Assembly: GCA_028872875.1 (NCBI GenBank)
Contig: JAGWOC010000017.1
Coordinates: forward strand, 1 to 48,254
Direction of reading: 5' to 3'
DNA: 48,254 nt
Source: Chloroflexota bacterium
GTDB taxonomy: Bacteria; Chloroflexota; Dehalococcoidia; DSTF01; JACRBR01
Shown: one piece after another, positions 16,335 to 24,701 of the stretch
How the letters are laid out: each line of letters opens with the position of its first letter
Position numbering within the stretch: position 1 is the stretch's first letter
The notes under the pieces: generated by a model
Seen by the model: the letters and a program-made list of their open reading frames with translations, nothing else
The model's database searches: none
Told to the model about the DNA's origin: nothing
Program-made: the position numbers and the translations under genes

Positions 16335-19300
16335 GTGAGAGAACGCCATCAGACGATCAGCCGACTGGTGCTTGCCAGCCTCGCCGCCGTCATCGGCGCG
16401 TGGCTGCTCTCGATGGAGCAGGCCCGGAAGCGCCGTACGCTTACCGCGACCGCGCGCCTCGCGCCCGCGGTAGCGCCCGGCAGCCCGCGCACGCTGCAGG
16501 AGCTGGCGCAGGGCGCACCCGTGCCGCCAGAGGCTGCCCCGCTCGCAGCGACGAGCGCCGGCGCCGCTGGGCCGGCCGCATCACCGGACCGGCGGCTCCG
16601 CCTCCGGCACACGCGGCTGGTGCATCGGGCGGCGACGCGCCTCCCTCGTGCATCCGTCCTGGCCGCCGCGATGCTCGTGGGCATTCCGGTGGTGTTCGCG
16701 CTCGCGCGGACCGGCGGCGCATCCGCCGTCGCCCCGACGCTCGCGGCGGAGGCGATGGACACGCAGGATGGTGTCGTCATCATGGCGCACGCGGCGCACT
16801 TCTCGCCGAACAGCGACGTGACGCTGTACTGGGATCAGTCCGGCCACGCGCCGGTGCACGCGCGCGCGTCCGCGACGGGCGAGGTGCGCACTGCCGTGTC
16901 GCTGCCGCCGGCTGACCACAGCATGGCCGCGATGGATGGCATGCTCAAGCTCACCGCGACCGATGGCACGCGCCTGGCCACGGTCAGCCTGGCGCCGGCC
17001 AGCGGCACGGCCAGCGACGTGCTCGCGGCGACCTCGTCCTCGCGCATCATGGTCAACGGCAGCCCGTACTTCCTCCTCGGCGCGAACTATCCGTGGATCA
17101 GCTACGGCAACGACTTCGGCTCGAACGCGTGGGGCTCGTACGGTGTCAGCGCCGGCGGCAGCTATGCGGCCGACTTCGCCGACATGAAGGCGAAGGGGGT
17201 CCACGTCGCCCGCTGGTGGGTCTTCGCGGATGCCCGTGCGGGCATCAATTTCGCACCGGATGGCACGCCGCTCGGCCTCCAGCCGTCGGTCTACGCCGAC
17301 CTGAACCAGGCGCTCGCGCTCGCCCAGCAGAACAACATCTACCTTGACCTCGTGCTCTTCGACGTCAGCATGCTGGCGCAGCCCTCCTACGTCGCCGGCG
17401 TCCAGATGGGCGGCCACACGGACGCGATTGCCGACCCCGTGAAGCGCGCCGCGCTCGTGAACAACGTGATCCTGCCGCTCGCGAAGACGTACGGGACCAA
17501 TCCCATGATCCTGTCGTGGGAGCTGATGAACGAGCCGGAGTGGGGGATCTCTGACCTGCCGTCGCCGGCCGTCAACAGCAGCTACGCGCCGGTGACGATG
17601 GCGCAGTTCTGGGGTTTCGCCAGCAGCGCCTCGCAGATCATCCACCTCTACACGCAGGACCAGGTCACGATTGGCTCGGCCGCTCTCAAGTGGAACAAGG
17701 TGTGGACCAACGCCTTTGCCGCGAAGAAGGGGCTGCCGGCCCTCAATCTGGACTTCTACCAGACCCACTACTACCAGTGGATGGACTGCTGCACGACGAC
17801 GAACGACCCTGACCTCGGCACGACCACCTGGTCGCCGCTGACGCAGAGCGCCGCCGCGCTGGGACTCGACCGGCCGATCGTGGTGGGCGAGATCCACACG
17901 GCCGCGGGCAGCGCCGGGCAGGAGCTGAATACGGTGCTCGCCAACGGCTACGCCGGCATGTGGGCCTGGAGCTACAAGTGGCAGAACACGTGGGACCAGC
18001 TCCAGATCGATTGGAGCACGTTCACACCGTGGGAAGCCGCGCACGCGGGCATCGTCCGCATTCCGCCGCCCAGTTCGACCCCTCCGTCGCCCACGGCGAC
18101 CAGGGCCGCGCCGTCGGCGACGGCGCCGGCAGCCACGAACACGCCGACGCGTACCGTCGTCGCGCCCACGGCGACCAGGCCCGCACCGTCGGCGACGCCG
18201 CCGGCAGCCACGAACACGCCGACGCGCACCGCGGTCGCGCCGTCGCCGACGGCGGTGACGACGCCGGTGCCCACGGCAACGGCCGCCCCGCCGCCCACCG
18301 CGACATCGACGTCGGCCCCCACGCCCACCAGCACGGCGGGCCCCGCGCCGACGTCGACGGTCGTGGCGACGACGTTCGGGAGGACCACCGCGGCCGGGTT
18401 CAACGACTCGTCGGACTGGGGCTACCTGAACGGCGCGCTCGCGACGTTGCCCCTAGCCGGTGACATCAACAGCCTGTCCGTGTATGTGGGGTCGACGTCG
18501 CGGGGCGCCCACCTCAGGCTCGCCCTGTACAGCGCAGCGAAGAACAGTCCCGGCTCGCTCATCGCGGAGACAGCGCCGGCCCCGGCGCGGCTCGGTTGGA
18601 ACACGCTGCCGACCACGACGACGCCGCTCGTCTCCGCCGGCACGTACTGGATCGTCGCCCAGACCGACGACCCGCTGACGGTCTACCGCATGGCGAATGG
18701 CCTGCTGCCGTCGGACGCCGTTGGCTGGTCGGCGCAGTCATACGGTGCTTTCCCGCGGATCGCGTCGGGATGGCTCGCGTACGCGGCCCAGTCGTTCAGC
18801 ATGTACGGCACGGTGACGTCGGCGCAGGCAACAACGGTCGTGGGATCGCCCACGCCGCCGCCCGTGCAGGTCCCGCCCGGTGAGACGGTGACGCCGGTCA
18901 GCGTCCCGACGTCCACGCCGACGCCCAAGGCGGCACCGACGGCGACGGCCACAGCGCCGGCGACGCCCACCGCCGCGCCCTTCGGCACGTTCGAGCAGAC
19001 CGTCTGCGCGACCAAGCTCGACCCGAGTGGCCAGAGCCAGTGCGGCTCCTCGACGGGCAACAAGTTCGACTACTTCTTCTGTGACCGCTGGATCGGCGGC
19101 TTCTGCGACGACTTCCGCCGCGAGCAGACGACGACCCACCAGATGTTCCCGATGCCGGGCGACCCGTACAGCTTCGATGCGCTGAGCACCACGGGCACCC
19201 AGTACTACCCGGACTCCGGCCCGAGCTCCAACGCGGCGATCCCCTGCTGCATCGACGGCACGGTGCCCATGATGCCCGGGATGTACGGATTCACCGCGTA

Positions 19301-20177
19301 CGAGCACTTCATGACGTCGATGGCCGACTCGAACTTCGGCGAGATCATCCTCCGCCTGCACCAACCGTTCGACTTCGCGGGCCGGACCGGCCACATCCAC
19401 TTCGACGTGGACACGAAGACGAGCGCCCGGCGCTACGTGCGGCTCACCCTCTCGCCGGAGCTCTTCAAACGCGGCACCGACGACCGGCAGAATACCACGG
19501 TCCCGTATCCGCCGGACGCGCTGGACATCTGGTTGAAGGGGGGCCCGTCGGGGCAGAACGTGATCGTCACGAAGTACACGAACGGAAGCTGCGGCGGCGG
19601 CTACTGCCTCGGGAACGTCGCCCTCGTCCCGGACTGGAGCGGATTTCCCACCGGATTCGACAACGTGCGAGATCACGTCGACGTGTACGTCAGCCGCACG
19701 CACCTGAAGGTGGTCGTGAACGGCACCGTCTACCTCGACACCGCGATGCCGGACCTGGGCTTCGACCGGACGTATGTGTACCTGCAGCAGGCGAGCTACA
19801 ACCCGTGCAAGGACGGCACGGGCGGCGCCCCGCCGGAGGTCTGGCCGAACGGCATCCTGAACCAGTGCACCGTCGCGGCGCAGCAGGTGCACTGGGACAA
19901 CTTCGCCTTCGACGGACCGGTGCTGCCGACCAACAGCCTGACGCCGGCCGGGCGCGAGGACGTCGTGTTCAACGCCTACTCGGCGACAAGCTGCACCGTG
20001 AAGGGTGTGCCCGCGCAGAGCGTCGGCCCCACGTCCGACTACGCCTGGATCACGTGGACAGCGCGTCTGCCCGCAGGGACGCCCGTGACCGTTGGTGACA
20101 TCGCGTGCCGGTACAGCTTCGTCGCGGATGGCTCCGACGTGCCTCGCGGCCTGGAGATTGTGACGCCGGGCGGGTAG
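16335..20177 (+). CDS. Multidomain secreted GH5-like glycoside hydrolase
   Basis: 1280 residues from a GTG with GGGAGGA 7 nt upstream. Two N-terminal hydrophobic segments (about 10-28 and 112-130) suggest membrane anchoring or a late signal. A beta-domain (about 140-230) precedes a GH5-like TIM barrel (about 235-575): NGSPYFLLGANYPW opens it, the acid/base is Glu400 in ELMNEPEW and the nucleophile is Glu519 in VVGEIHTA. This fits a beta-mannanase/cellulase-type enzyme on beta-glycans. A Pro/Thr linker, a ~150-residue beta-module (about 678-827) shared with the giant protein at 24698-31546, another linker and a Cys-rich LamG/concanavalin-like domain (about 890-1200) follow. It sits beside the polysaccharide locus and may trim or bind the polymer. 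Confidence 0.87.
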   Translation: MRERHQTISRLVLASLAAVIGAWLLSMEQARKRRTLTATARLAPAVAPGSPRTLQELAQGAPVPPEAAPLAATSAGAAGPAASPDRRLRLRHTRLVHRAATRLPRASVLAAAMLVGIPVVFALARTGGASAVAPTLAAEAMDTQDGVVIMAHAAHFSPNSDVTLYWDQSGHAPVHARASATGEVRTAVSLPPADHSMAAMDGMLKLTATDGTRLATVSLAPASGTASDVLAATSSSRIMVNGSPYFLLGANYPWISYGNDFGSNAWGSYGVSAGGSYAADFADMKAKGVHVARWWVFADARAGINFAPDGTPLGLQPSVYADLNQALALAQQNNIYLDLVLFDVSMLAQPSYVAGVQMGGHTDAIADPVKRAALVNNVILPLAKTYGTNPMILSWELMNEPEWGISDLPSPAVNSSYAPVTMAQFWGFASSASQIIHLYTQDQVTIGSAALKWNKVWTNAFAAKKGLPALNLDFYQTHYYQWMDCCTTTNDPDLGTTTWSPLTQSAAALGLDRPIVVGEIHTAAGSAGQELNTVLANGYAGMWAWSYKWQNTWDQLQIDWSTFTPWEAAHAGIVRIPPPSSTPPSPTATRAAPSATAPAATNTPTRTVVAPTATRPAPSATPPAATNTPTRTAVAPSPTAVTTPVPTATAAPPPTATSTSAPTPTSTAGPAPTSTVVATTFGRTTAAGFNDSSDWGYLNGALATLPLAGDINSLSVYVGSTSRGAHLRLALYSAAKNSPGSLIAETAPAPARLGWNTLPTTTTPLVSAGTYWIVAQTDDPLTVYRMANGLLPSDAVGWSAQSYGAFPRIASGWLAYAAQSFSMYGTVTSAQATTVVGSPTPPPVQVPPGETVTPVSVPTSTPTPKAAPTATATAPATPTAAPFGTFEQTVCATKLDPSGQSQCGSSTGNKFDYFFCDRWIGGFCDDFRREQTTTHQMFPMPGDPYSFDALSTTGTQYYPDSGPSSNAAIPCCIDGTVPMMPGMYGFTAYEHFMTSMADSNFGEIILRLHQPFDFAGRTGHIHFDVDTKTSARRYVRLTLSPELFKRGTDDRQNTTVPYPPDALDIWLKGGPSGQNVIVTKYTNGSCGGGYCLGNVALVPDWSGFPTGFDNVRDHVDVYVSRTHLKVVVNGTVYLDTAMPDLGFDRTYVYLQQASYNPCKDGTGGAPPEVWPNGILNQCTVAAQQVHWDNFAFDGPVLPTNSLTPAGREDVVFNAYSATSCTVKGVPAQSVGPTSDYAWITWTARLPAGTPVTVGDIACRYSFVADGSDVPRGLEIVTPGG
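18361..18818 (+). repeat. Shared beta-module, copy 4 (in the GH5-like protein)
   Basis: This codes for the same module as three segments of the giant gene on the other strand: TTFGRT...NDSSDWGYLNG at the start, LSVYVGS and GTYWIVAQTDD in the middle, AVGWSAQSYGAFP and SFSMYGTV at the end. The match is at protein level; I did not see long DNA identity. Confidence 0.75.
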
Positions 20178-20241
20178 CCGGCAGGCACCACGGTGAGACC
20201 GGCACGGGGATCCCATGGGGTCCCCGTGCGGTCTCTGCCGG
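20178..20241. terminator. Bidirectional terminator between convergent genes
   Basis: GAGACCG-GCACGGGGA pairs with TCCCCGTGC-GGTCTC around a short CCATGGGG-type loop (20195-20235, one bulge), and outer CCGGCA/TGCCGG arms extend the stem. It starts 1 bp after the GH5 stop and lies 50 bp before the 3' end of the converging GT2 gene. Confidence 0.75.
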
Positions 20242-20291
20242 TACCCATGAGACGCGCAGGGACGGCCGCCAGGGACGCAGCGGCCGGCTGA

Positions 20292-21512
20292 CTACGGACG
20301 AGGCGGCGCCTCGGCACCGGAGCCGGCAAGCGGTGCGGGATCGACCCGCTCCGTGCGTTCCCAGCCGCCGGCCTTGCTCGTCGCCGCCCGGGCGTACAGC
20401 CAGAGCTTCCAGAGCATGTAGCGGGGGAGCGCAATCGCGCACTGCGCGAGGTCGCGCGCGCTCGGGCGCATCAGCATCAGCCCGGACAGCAGGTAGGCGG
20501 CGAGCGCCGCCAGCGCGGCGCCAGCGACCACGGCCAACCCGGCAGAGCCCATCAGCAGCGCGGCGGCGAGCAGCGCCGGTACCGCGGCGCCGAGGAGCGA
20601 TACCGGCGGCACGAGCAGCTCGATGGCCGTATCCAACTGGAGCAGCGAGCGCTGGCGCAGGGCCGAGAGCAGCAGTGGCACGCCCTCGCGCCGCGCGGCT
20701 GTGAGCCGCCCCGCCTCCCAGCGGCGATGCTGGCCGGCCGCGTCCCGCAGCGCCGCCGGGCTCTCGCCCGTCACCGTTGCCTCGGGCGCAAACGCGACCC
20801 GTACCCCCTGCCGGACGAGCCGGATGTGCTGCTCGACGTCCTCCGCGAGCCCGGACGCCGTCCAGCCGAGGCGGTCGAGCGCGTGCCGGCTGAAGCACAT
20901 ACCGGAGCCCTTGAGGCCGGCGCTGCCGCCGTACCAGCGCTTGCCGAGCGGGCGCAGCCGGTGGACGAGCGCGAGCGCCAGCTCGCGCACGAGTCGCGTC
21001 GACGACGCTCCCGCGATCCGCATCGTGTAGTACGCCTGGACCACGTCCGCCCCGGCGGCGAGCCGGTCGTTGCACGCGCGGAAGAGGTTCGCCGACACCG
21101 TGCAGTCCGCATCGACGAACACCACCGCGTCATGCCGGGCGTCGAGCCGCTCGATGCCAAACGCCAGCGCACAGCCCTTGCCGACCGCTGTCGTATCGCG
21201 GCGTTCGTACGCGTCGGCGCCCAGGCTGCGGGCGACGGCCGCCGTTGCGTCGTCGCAGTTGTCGGCCACGACCAGCGTGCGCACGAGGCCCGCCGGATAG
21301 TCCGCCTCGCCCAGGCTCCGCAGCAGCGCCGGCAGCGTCCGCGCCTCGTTGTGCGCCGGGACGACCACCGCGAACCGGCGCAGGGCCGTCGCGGGCGCGA
21401 CCGGCCGCGGCCAAGGCACCAGCGCCAGCACCGCGAGCACGCCCAGGTATGCGCTCGCGCCGGCCAGCGGCGCCGCCAGGAGCCAGAGCAGGACCTCGGC
21501 TGCGGTGGTCAT
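20292..21512 (-). CDS. Processive family 2 glycosyltransferase, membrane-bound
   Basis: 406 residues. One N-terminal membrane segment (about 5-30) precedes a GT-A domain with VVVPAHNEARTLP, the nucleotide/metal FVDADC (DxD type), catalytic ED in GLAEDVEQH and the QHRRW motif that marks processive beta-glycosyltransferases (cellulose, hyaluronan and PNAG synthases). Three or more C-terminal membrane segments follow (about 285-370). It probably polymerises or extends a sugar chain at the inner membrane. Its ATG overlaps the stop of the preceding GT4 (ATGA). It is the last gene of unit A; a bidirectional terminator lies beyond. Longer upstream reading is the GT4 gene in another frame. Confidence 0.9.
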   Translation of the reverse strand: MTTAAEVLLWLLAAPLAGASAYLGVLAVLALVPWPRPVAPATALRRFAVVVPAHNEARTLPALLRSLGEADYPAGLVRTLVVADNCDDATAAVARSLGADAYERRDTTAVGKGCALAFGIERLDARHDAVVFVDADCTVSANLFRACNDRLAAGADVVQAYYTMRIAGASSTRLVRELALALVHRLRPLGKRWYGGSAGLKGSGMCFSRHALDRLGWTASGLAEDVEQHIRLVRQGVRVAFAPEATVTGESPAALRDAAGQHRRWEAGRLTAARREGVPLLLSALRQRSLLQLDTAIELLVPPVSLLGAAVPALLAAALLMGSAGLAVVAGAALAALAAYLLSGLMLMRPSARDLAQCAIALPRYMLWKLWLYARAATSKAGGWERTERVDPAPLAGSGAEAPPRP

Positions 21513-22597
21513 GACGATGCCCCGGCCGGCATTGCGGCGCGCGTCGTGCCGGGCGCGATCAGCCCACCGAGGCGCTCGGCGAACTGCTCCACCGTGAAGC
21601 CCGCCTCGACCTGCCGCCGTGCCGCGGCACCCATCGCTCGCGCGCGGTCCGGGCGGGCGAGCAGGTAGTCGATCGCGTCGCCGAGGGACGTCGCATCGCC
21701 GGGCGGGACGTAGATGCCCGTGTCTTCGGGCCAGGCGTGCTCGCCGATGTCGGACAGCGTCCCGTGGCGCATCAGCGGGCCCGAGACGACGCCGCGCTGG
21801 CCCCGCGTGCGGCTGACGACGACGCACTTGCCCATCGCCATCGCCTCGAGGATGGTGATGATGCCGGCCTGGAAGTCCACGTCGAGCAGTGGCACGACGA
21901 CGAAGGGGGCAGACGCGTAGAGGTCGCGTAGCTCGACATAAGAGCGGCGGCGCACCGTCACGTTCGCCGGGACGTCCGCCCCGGAGAAGGTCGCGCGGCG
22001 CGTGGACCAGTGGCTGCCCGCGGCGATGCGCACCTCGACCGCGCGCCCTTCGACGGCGCGCATGAGCGTCAGGTAGTCGCGAAACTCCTGCCCGGCGCTG
22101 GCGATGCAGGCCTCGCCGCCGGGCTGCGGCCGCCAGAATGCCGCATCGACCTGGTAGGGCACGACGGTCAGCTTCCCGTCGCCGAAGCCGAGCGACCGGG
22201 CGCGCCGCGCCTGCGCCTGCGAGTGGACGACGAGGCAGTCAATACGCCCCTGCGGCCGCAGCAGGCGGATGAGGGCGCGCTTCTTGAGCGGCGTCAGGTA
22301 GTGTGCGAGCACCGTCAGGCGCGGCCCCGGACGCGCGCCGCGCAGGAGCAACGCCAGCGGTATGCCGATGTGCTCGCTGTCGCAGTAGACCGCGTCGTAC
22401 GCGCGCGCACGCGCCGCGGCGAGCCGCGCGAGGCCGAAGCCGCTGCGGGCGCGTCCCTCCCCGCCGTCCAGCGCGCCCGCGTGCAGCACATCGGCGCCCA
22501 GCCGCTCGGCCAGCACGTCGAAGTCGCGCCGCGGCGCGTCGGACACGGCGCGGGCATCGATGCGGTCGCCGATGACCAGCAGCGTGCGCACGTTCAT
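21509..22597 (-). CDS. Family 4-type glycosyltransferase
   Basis: 362 residues with a GT-B layout. The N-terminal half (MNVRTLLVIGD..., VYCDSEHIGIPLALLLRG, TVLAHYLTPLKK) is the acceptor side. The C-terminal half has the GT4 pattern: VVPYQVDAAFW, RRRSYVELRDLYASAPFVVVPLLDVDFQAGIITILEAMAMGKCVVVS (the E-x7-E-like nucleotide-sugar motif appears as ITILEAMAMGK) and GIYVPPGDATSLGDAI. There is no membrane segment; it is probably a peripheral cytoplasmic enzyme adding one sugar to the lipid-linked unit. Donor and linkage are unknown. ATGA overlaps on both sides place it firmly in the unit A operon between the SDR and the processive GT2. Confidence 0.84.
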   Translation of the reverse strand: MNVRTLLVIGDRIDARAVSDAPRRDFDVLAERLGADVLHAGALDGGEGRARSGFGLARLAAARARAYDAVYCDSEHIGIPLALLLRGARPGPRLTVLAHYLTPLKKRALIRLLRPQGRIDCLVVHSQAQARRARSLGFGDGKLTVVPYQVDAAFWRPQPGGEACIASAGQEFRDYLTLMRAVEGRAVEVRIAAGSHWSTRRATFSGADVPANVTVRRRSYVELRDLYASAPFVVVPLLDVDFQAGIITILEAMAMGKCVVVSRTRGQRGVVSGPLMRHGTLSDIGEHAWPEDTGIYVPPGDATSLGDAIDYLLARPDRARAMGAAARRQVEAGFTVEQFAERLGGLIAPGTTRAAMPAGASS

Positions 22598-23511
22598 GCT
22601 CGTGTGACTGTGGCCGGCAGGGCGGCCAGCTCGGCGAGGTGCGCCAGAGGGTCCGCGTCGGGCGCGATGCCGAGCGCGCGCATGCGCGAGACGTCCGCGA
22701 CGAAGCGGCTCACCTCGGCGTTGCGTGGCGCTGTCCGCACGACCGCAGCCTTCGACCGGGTCACGTCCAACACGCGCTGCGCCAGCTCCAGGATCGGTGT
22801 GCCCGTCCCGCTGCCGATGTTGGTCGGCGACGCGAGCCCTTGCTCGCCGGCGAGCATCAGCGCGTCGACCACTGTGCCGATCCAGACGAAATCCAGCACC
22901 TGGTCGCCGCCGAAGACCTCCAGCGCCCCGCCGGCCGCCGCCCGGTCGAGCCAGAGCGGGATCACCCTGTCCCGGTCGCCCGGGCCATAGACGTTGGCAA
23001 GGCGGACGATCGCGACGTCGAGGCCGTAACAGTGGGCGAACGTGCGGCAGTACGCCTCGCCCGCGAGCTTGCTTGCGCCGTAGGGATTCTTCGCCCGCAG
23101 CGGGTGGTCCTCGTCGACCGGGACGTACAGCGCCTCTCCGTATACCTCGCGCGAGGACGTGAAGACGACGCGGCCCACGCCGAGATCGACGGCGCAGCGG
23201 AGGACGTTGAACGTGCCGCCCACGTTCGTCGTGAAGCTGTAGTCCGGGTCGTCGAGGGCGCCGATGACGTTCGACTGCGCGGCGAGGTGGAAGATGCGCT
23301 CGCACCCGTCCGCGGCCGCCCTCAGCGTGCTGGCCCCGCGCACGTCGCCCTTGATGAACTCGAGGGCCCCCGCGCCGGAGCGCGCCGCAAGCGCCTCGCG
23401 CGTGCCCCTCCGCAGGTTGTCGAGAACACGCACCTCGTCGCCCCGCGCAAGCAGCCGCGCCACGAGGTGGGAGCCGATGAAGCCGGCGCCGCCGGTGACA
23501 AGGCATCTCAT
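22594..23511 (-). CDS. NAD-dependent nucleotide-sugar epimerase/dehydratase
   Basis: 305 residues, extended SDR family. It has the NAD-binding loop TGGAGFIGSHL, DNLRRGTR, the FHLAAQSNV segment, the serine of TSSREVYGE and the catalytic pair YGASK (Tyr-x3-Lys), with LANVYGPGDRD as substrate loop. This is the pattern of GalE/UDP-glucuronate epimerase/dTDP-glucose 4,6-dehydratase relatives; the exact reaction cannot be told. It is slightly shorter than GalE. It should supply an activated sugar for the neighbouring transferases. Both ends overlap the neighbouring genes by ATGA. Confidence 0.88.
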   Translation of the reverse strand: MRCLVTGGAGFIGSHLVARLLARGDEVRVLDNLRRGTREALAARSGAGALEFIKGDVRGASTLRAAADGCERIFHLAAQSNVIGALDDPDYSFTTNVGGTFNVLRCAVDLGVGRVVFTSSREVYGEALYVPVDEDHPLRAKNPYGASKLAGEAYCRTFAHCYGLDVAIVRLANVYGPGDRDRVIPLWLDRAAAGGALEVFGGDQVLDFVWIGTVVDALMLAGEQGLASPTNIGSGTGTPILELAQRVLDVTRSKAAVVRTAPRNAEVSRFVADVSRMRALGIAPDADPLAHLAELAALPATVTRA

Positions 23512-24701
23512 GTCACGCCGTCCTGCACGGGCCGGTCGGCAGCCGCTGTCACCGCTTCCCGCCCCGCGTCACCCCTGCCGAGTCGCACGAGCAGATCGGC
23601 CAGCGTCGAGGCGCCCGTGGCCATGTTGAAGCGCGCCTCGCCGATGGCGCGGGCCGCCCGCCCCATGCGGAGGCGCAGCGCCGGGTCGCCGGCGAGCCGC
23701 TGCAGCCGGTCGCGGAGCGCCGCGCCGTCGCCGGCGTCGATGAGGAAGCCGCTTTCGCCGTCAGCGACGGCCTCCGCGTGCCCGCCCACGCGCGTCGTCA
23801 CGATCGGCAGCGAGGACGCCATCGCCTCGCCGAGCACCACCGCCAGGCAGTCCCCGCGCGTCGGGAGCACGAAGATGTCCGCGTCACGATAAAGTTGGAG
23901 CAGCTCCGGCGAGTAGGGTGCGAGCCCGCGATGCACGTACACCCCGTCTCCGGACGGCACGTCCGCGCCGGTGACGAGATGGAGCTCGCACGCATCCGAC
24001 AGGTGGCGCCGGTACGTCTCGAGCAGCAGGTCGCCGCCCTTGCGGCGCAGGTCGCCGCCCACGAAGAGCAGCCTCGTGCGCCGCCCACCCTGCCGGGCAC
24101 CCTCGTCCCGCAATGGGAACGCCGACACGTTCACGCCCGGGTGGACGACGGTAACGCGCGATGCCGCGACGCCGTAGTCCTGCACCAGCGAGGCCTTCGC
24201 CCACGCCGACCACGTCGTGTACGCCTGCGCGTCCCGCCAGACGCGCATCAGCAGCGCCCGCTTGAGGCGCTCCATCATCGGATGGCCCACCCTGTGGTCG
24301 TAGGCGGCGGCCAGCGCATCGATGTTGCGCGGCGTCGCGTCGAGCGAAAGGAGCGTCGGGATGCGGCGCATGAAGCCGCCCGCAAAGAGGCTGATCGTCT
24401 GCGTGTGGATAAACAGGGCGTCGAGCGGCTGCTGCCGGTGCGCGCGGGCGATCAGACGACGCGCCCGGATGCTCCCCCGCAACGTCCAGTTCTGCCCGAC
24501 GACGGGCAGGCGGCCGATGCCGGTGCGGGCGTACGGCACCTCGAGCCAGACCGGCTCGAAGTCTTGCCTGCCAGCCAGCGCTGCACGCAGGTTCATGGCG
24601 TAGGCGACATGCCCGAGCGCCTGCTCCATCACGAACCCGATCCGCGGGCGTGGTGCACCCGTCTGGGTGTCCGTACCGCCGTGCCGAACAACCATCGTCA
24701 T
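23508..24701 (-). CDS. Family 4 glycosyltransferase
   Basis: 397 residues. The N-terminal acceptor domain (RIGFVMEQALGHVAYAMNL, FIHTQTISLFAGGFMR, TLLSLDATPRN) is followed by the canonical GT4 donor domain: VVHPGVNVSAFPL, LLFVGGDLRRKGGDLLLE, and the retaining GT4 signature DADIFVLPTRGDCLAVVLGEAMASSLPIV with GG...EAVADGESGFLID. The N-terminus also resembles cytoplasmic mannosyl/glucosyl transferases of plant-sucrose-synthase type. It is probably peripheral on the membrane. The start at 24701 overlaps the giant gene's stop (ATGA), so it is co-translated with that surface protein, an unusual pairing. Confidence 0.9.
   Translation of the reverse strand: MTMVVRHGGTDTQTGAPRPRIGFVMEQALGHVAYAMNLRAALAGRQDFEPVWLEVPYARTGIGRLPVVGQNWTLRGSIRARRLIARAHRQQPLDALFIHTQTISLFAGGFMRRIPTLLSLDATPRNIDALAAAYDHRVGHPMMERLKRALLMRVWRDAQAYTTWSAWAKASLVQDYGVAASRVTVVHPGVNVSAFPLRDEGARQGGRRTRLLFVGGDLRRKGGDLLLETYRRHLSDACELHLVTGADVPSGDGVYVHRGLAPYSPELLQLYRDADIFVLPTRGDCLAVVLGEAMASSLPIVTTRVGGHAEAVADGESGFLIDAGDGAALRDRLQRLAGDPALRLRMGRAARAIGEARFNMATGASTLADLLVRLGRGDAGREAVTAAADRPVQDGVT

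Noticed and set aside
20292-21827. 511-residue version of the processive GT2 starting at 21827
   Set aside because: The extra N-terminus is Arg-rich out-of-phase translation of the GT4 gene; MTTAAEV at 21512 overlaps the GT4 stop by ATGA.
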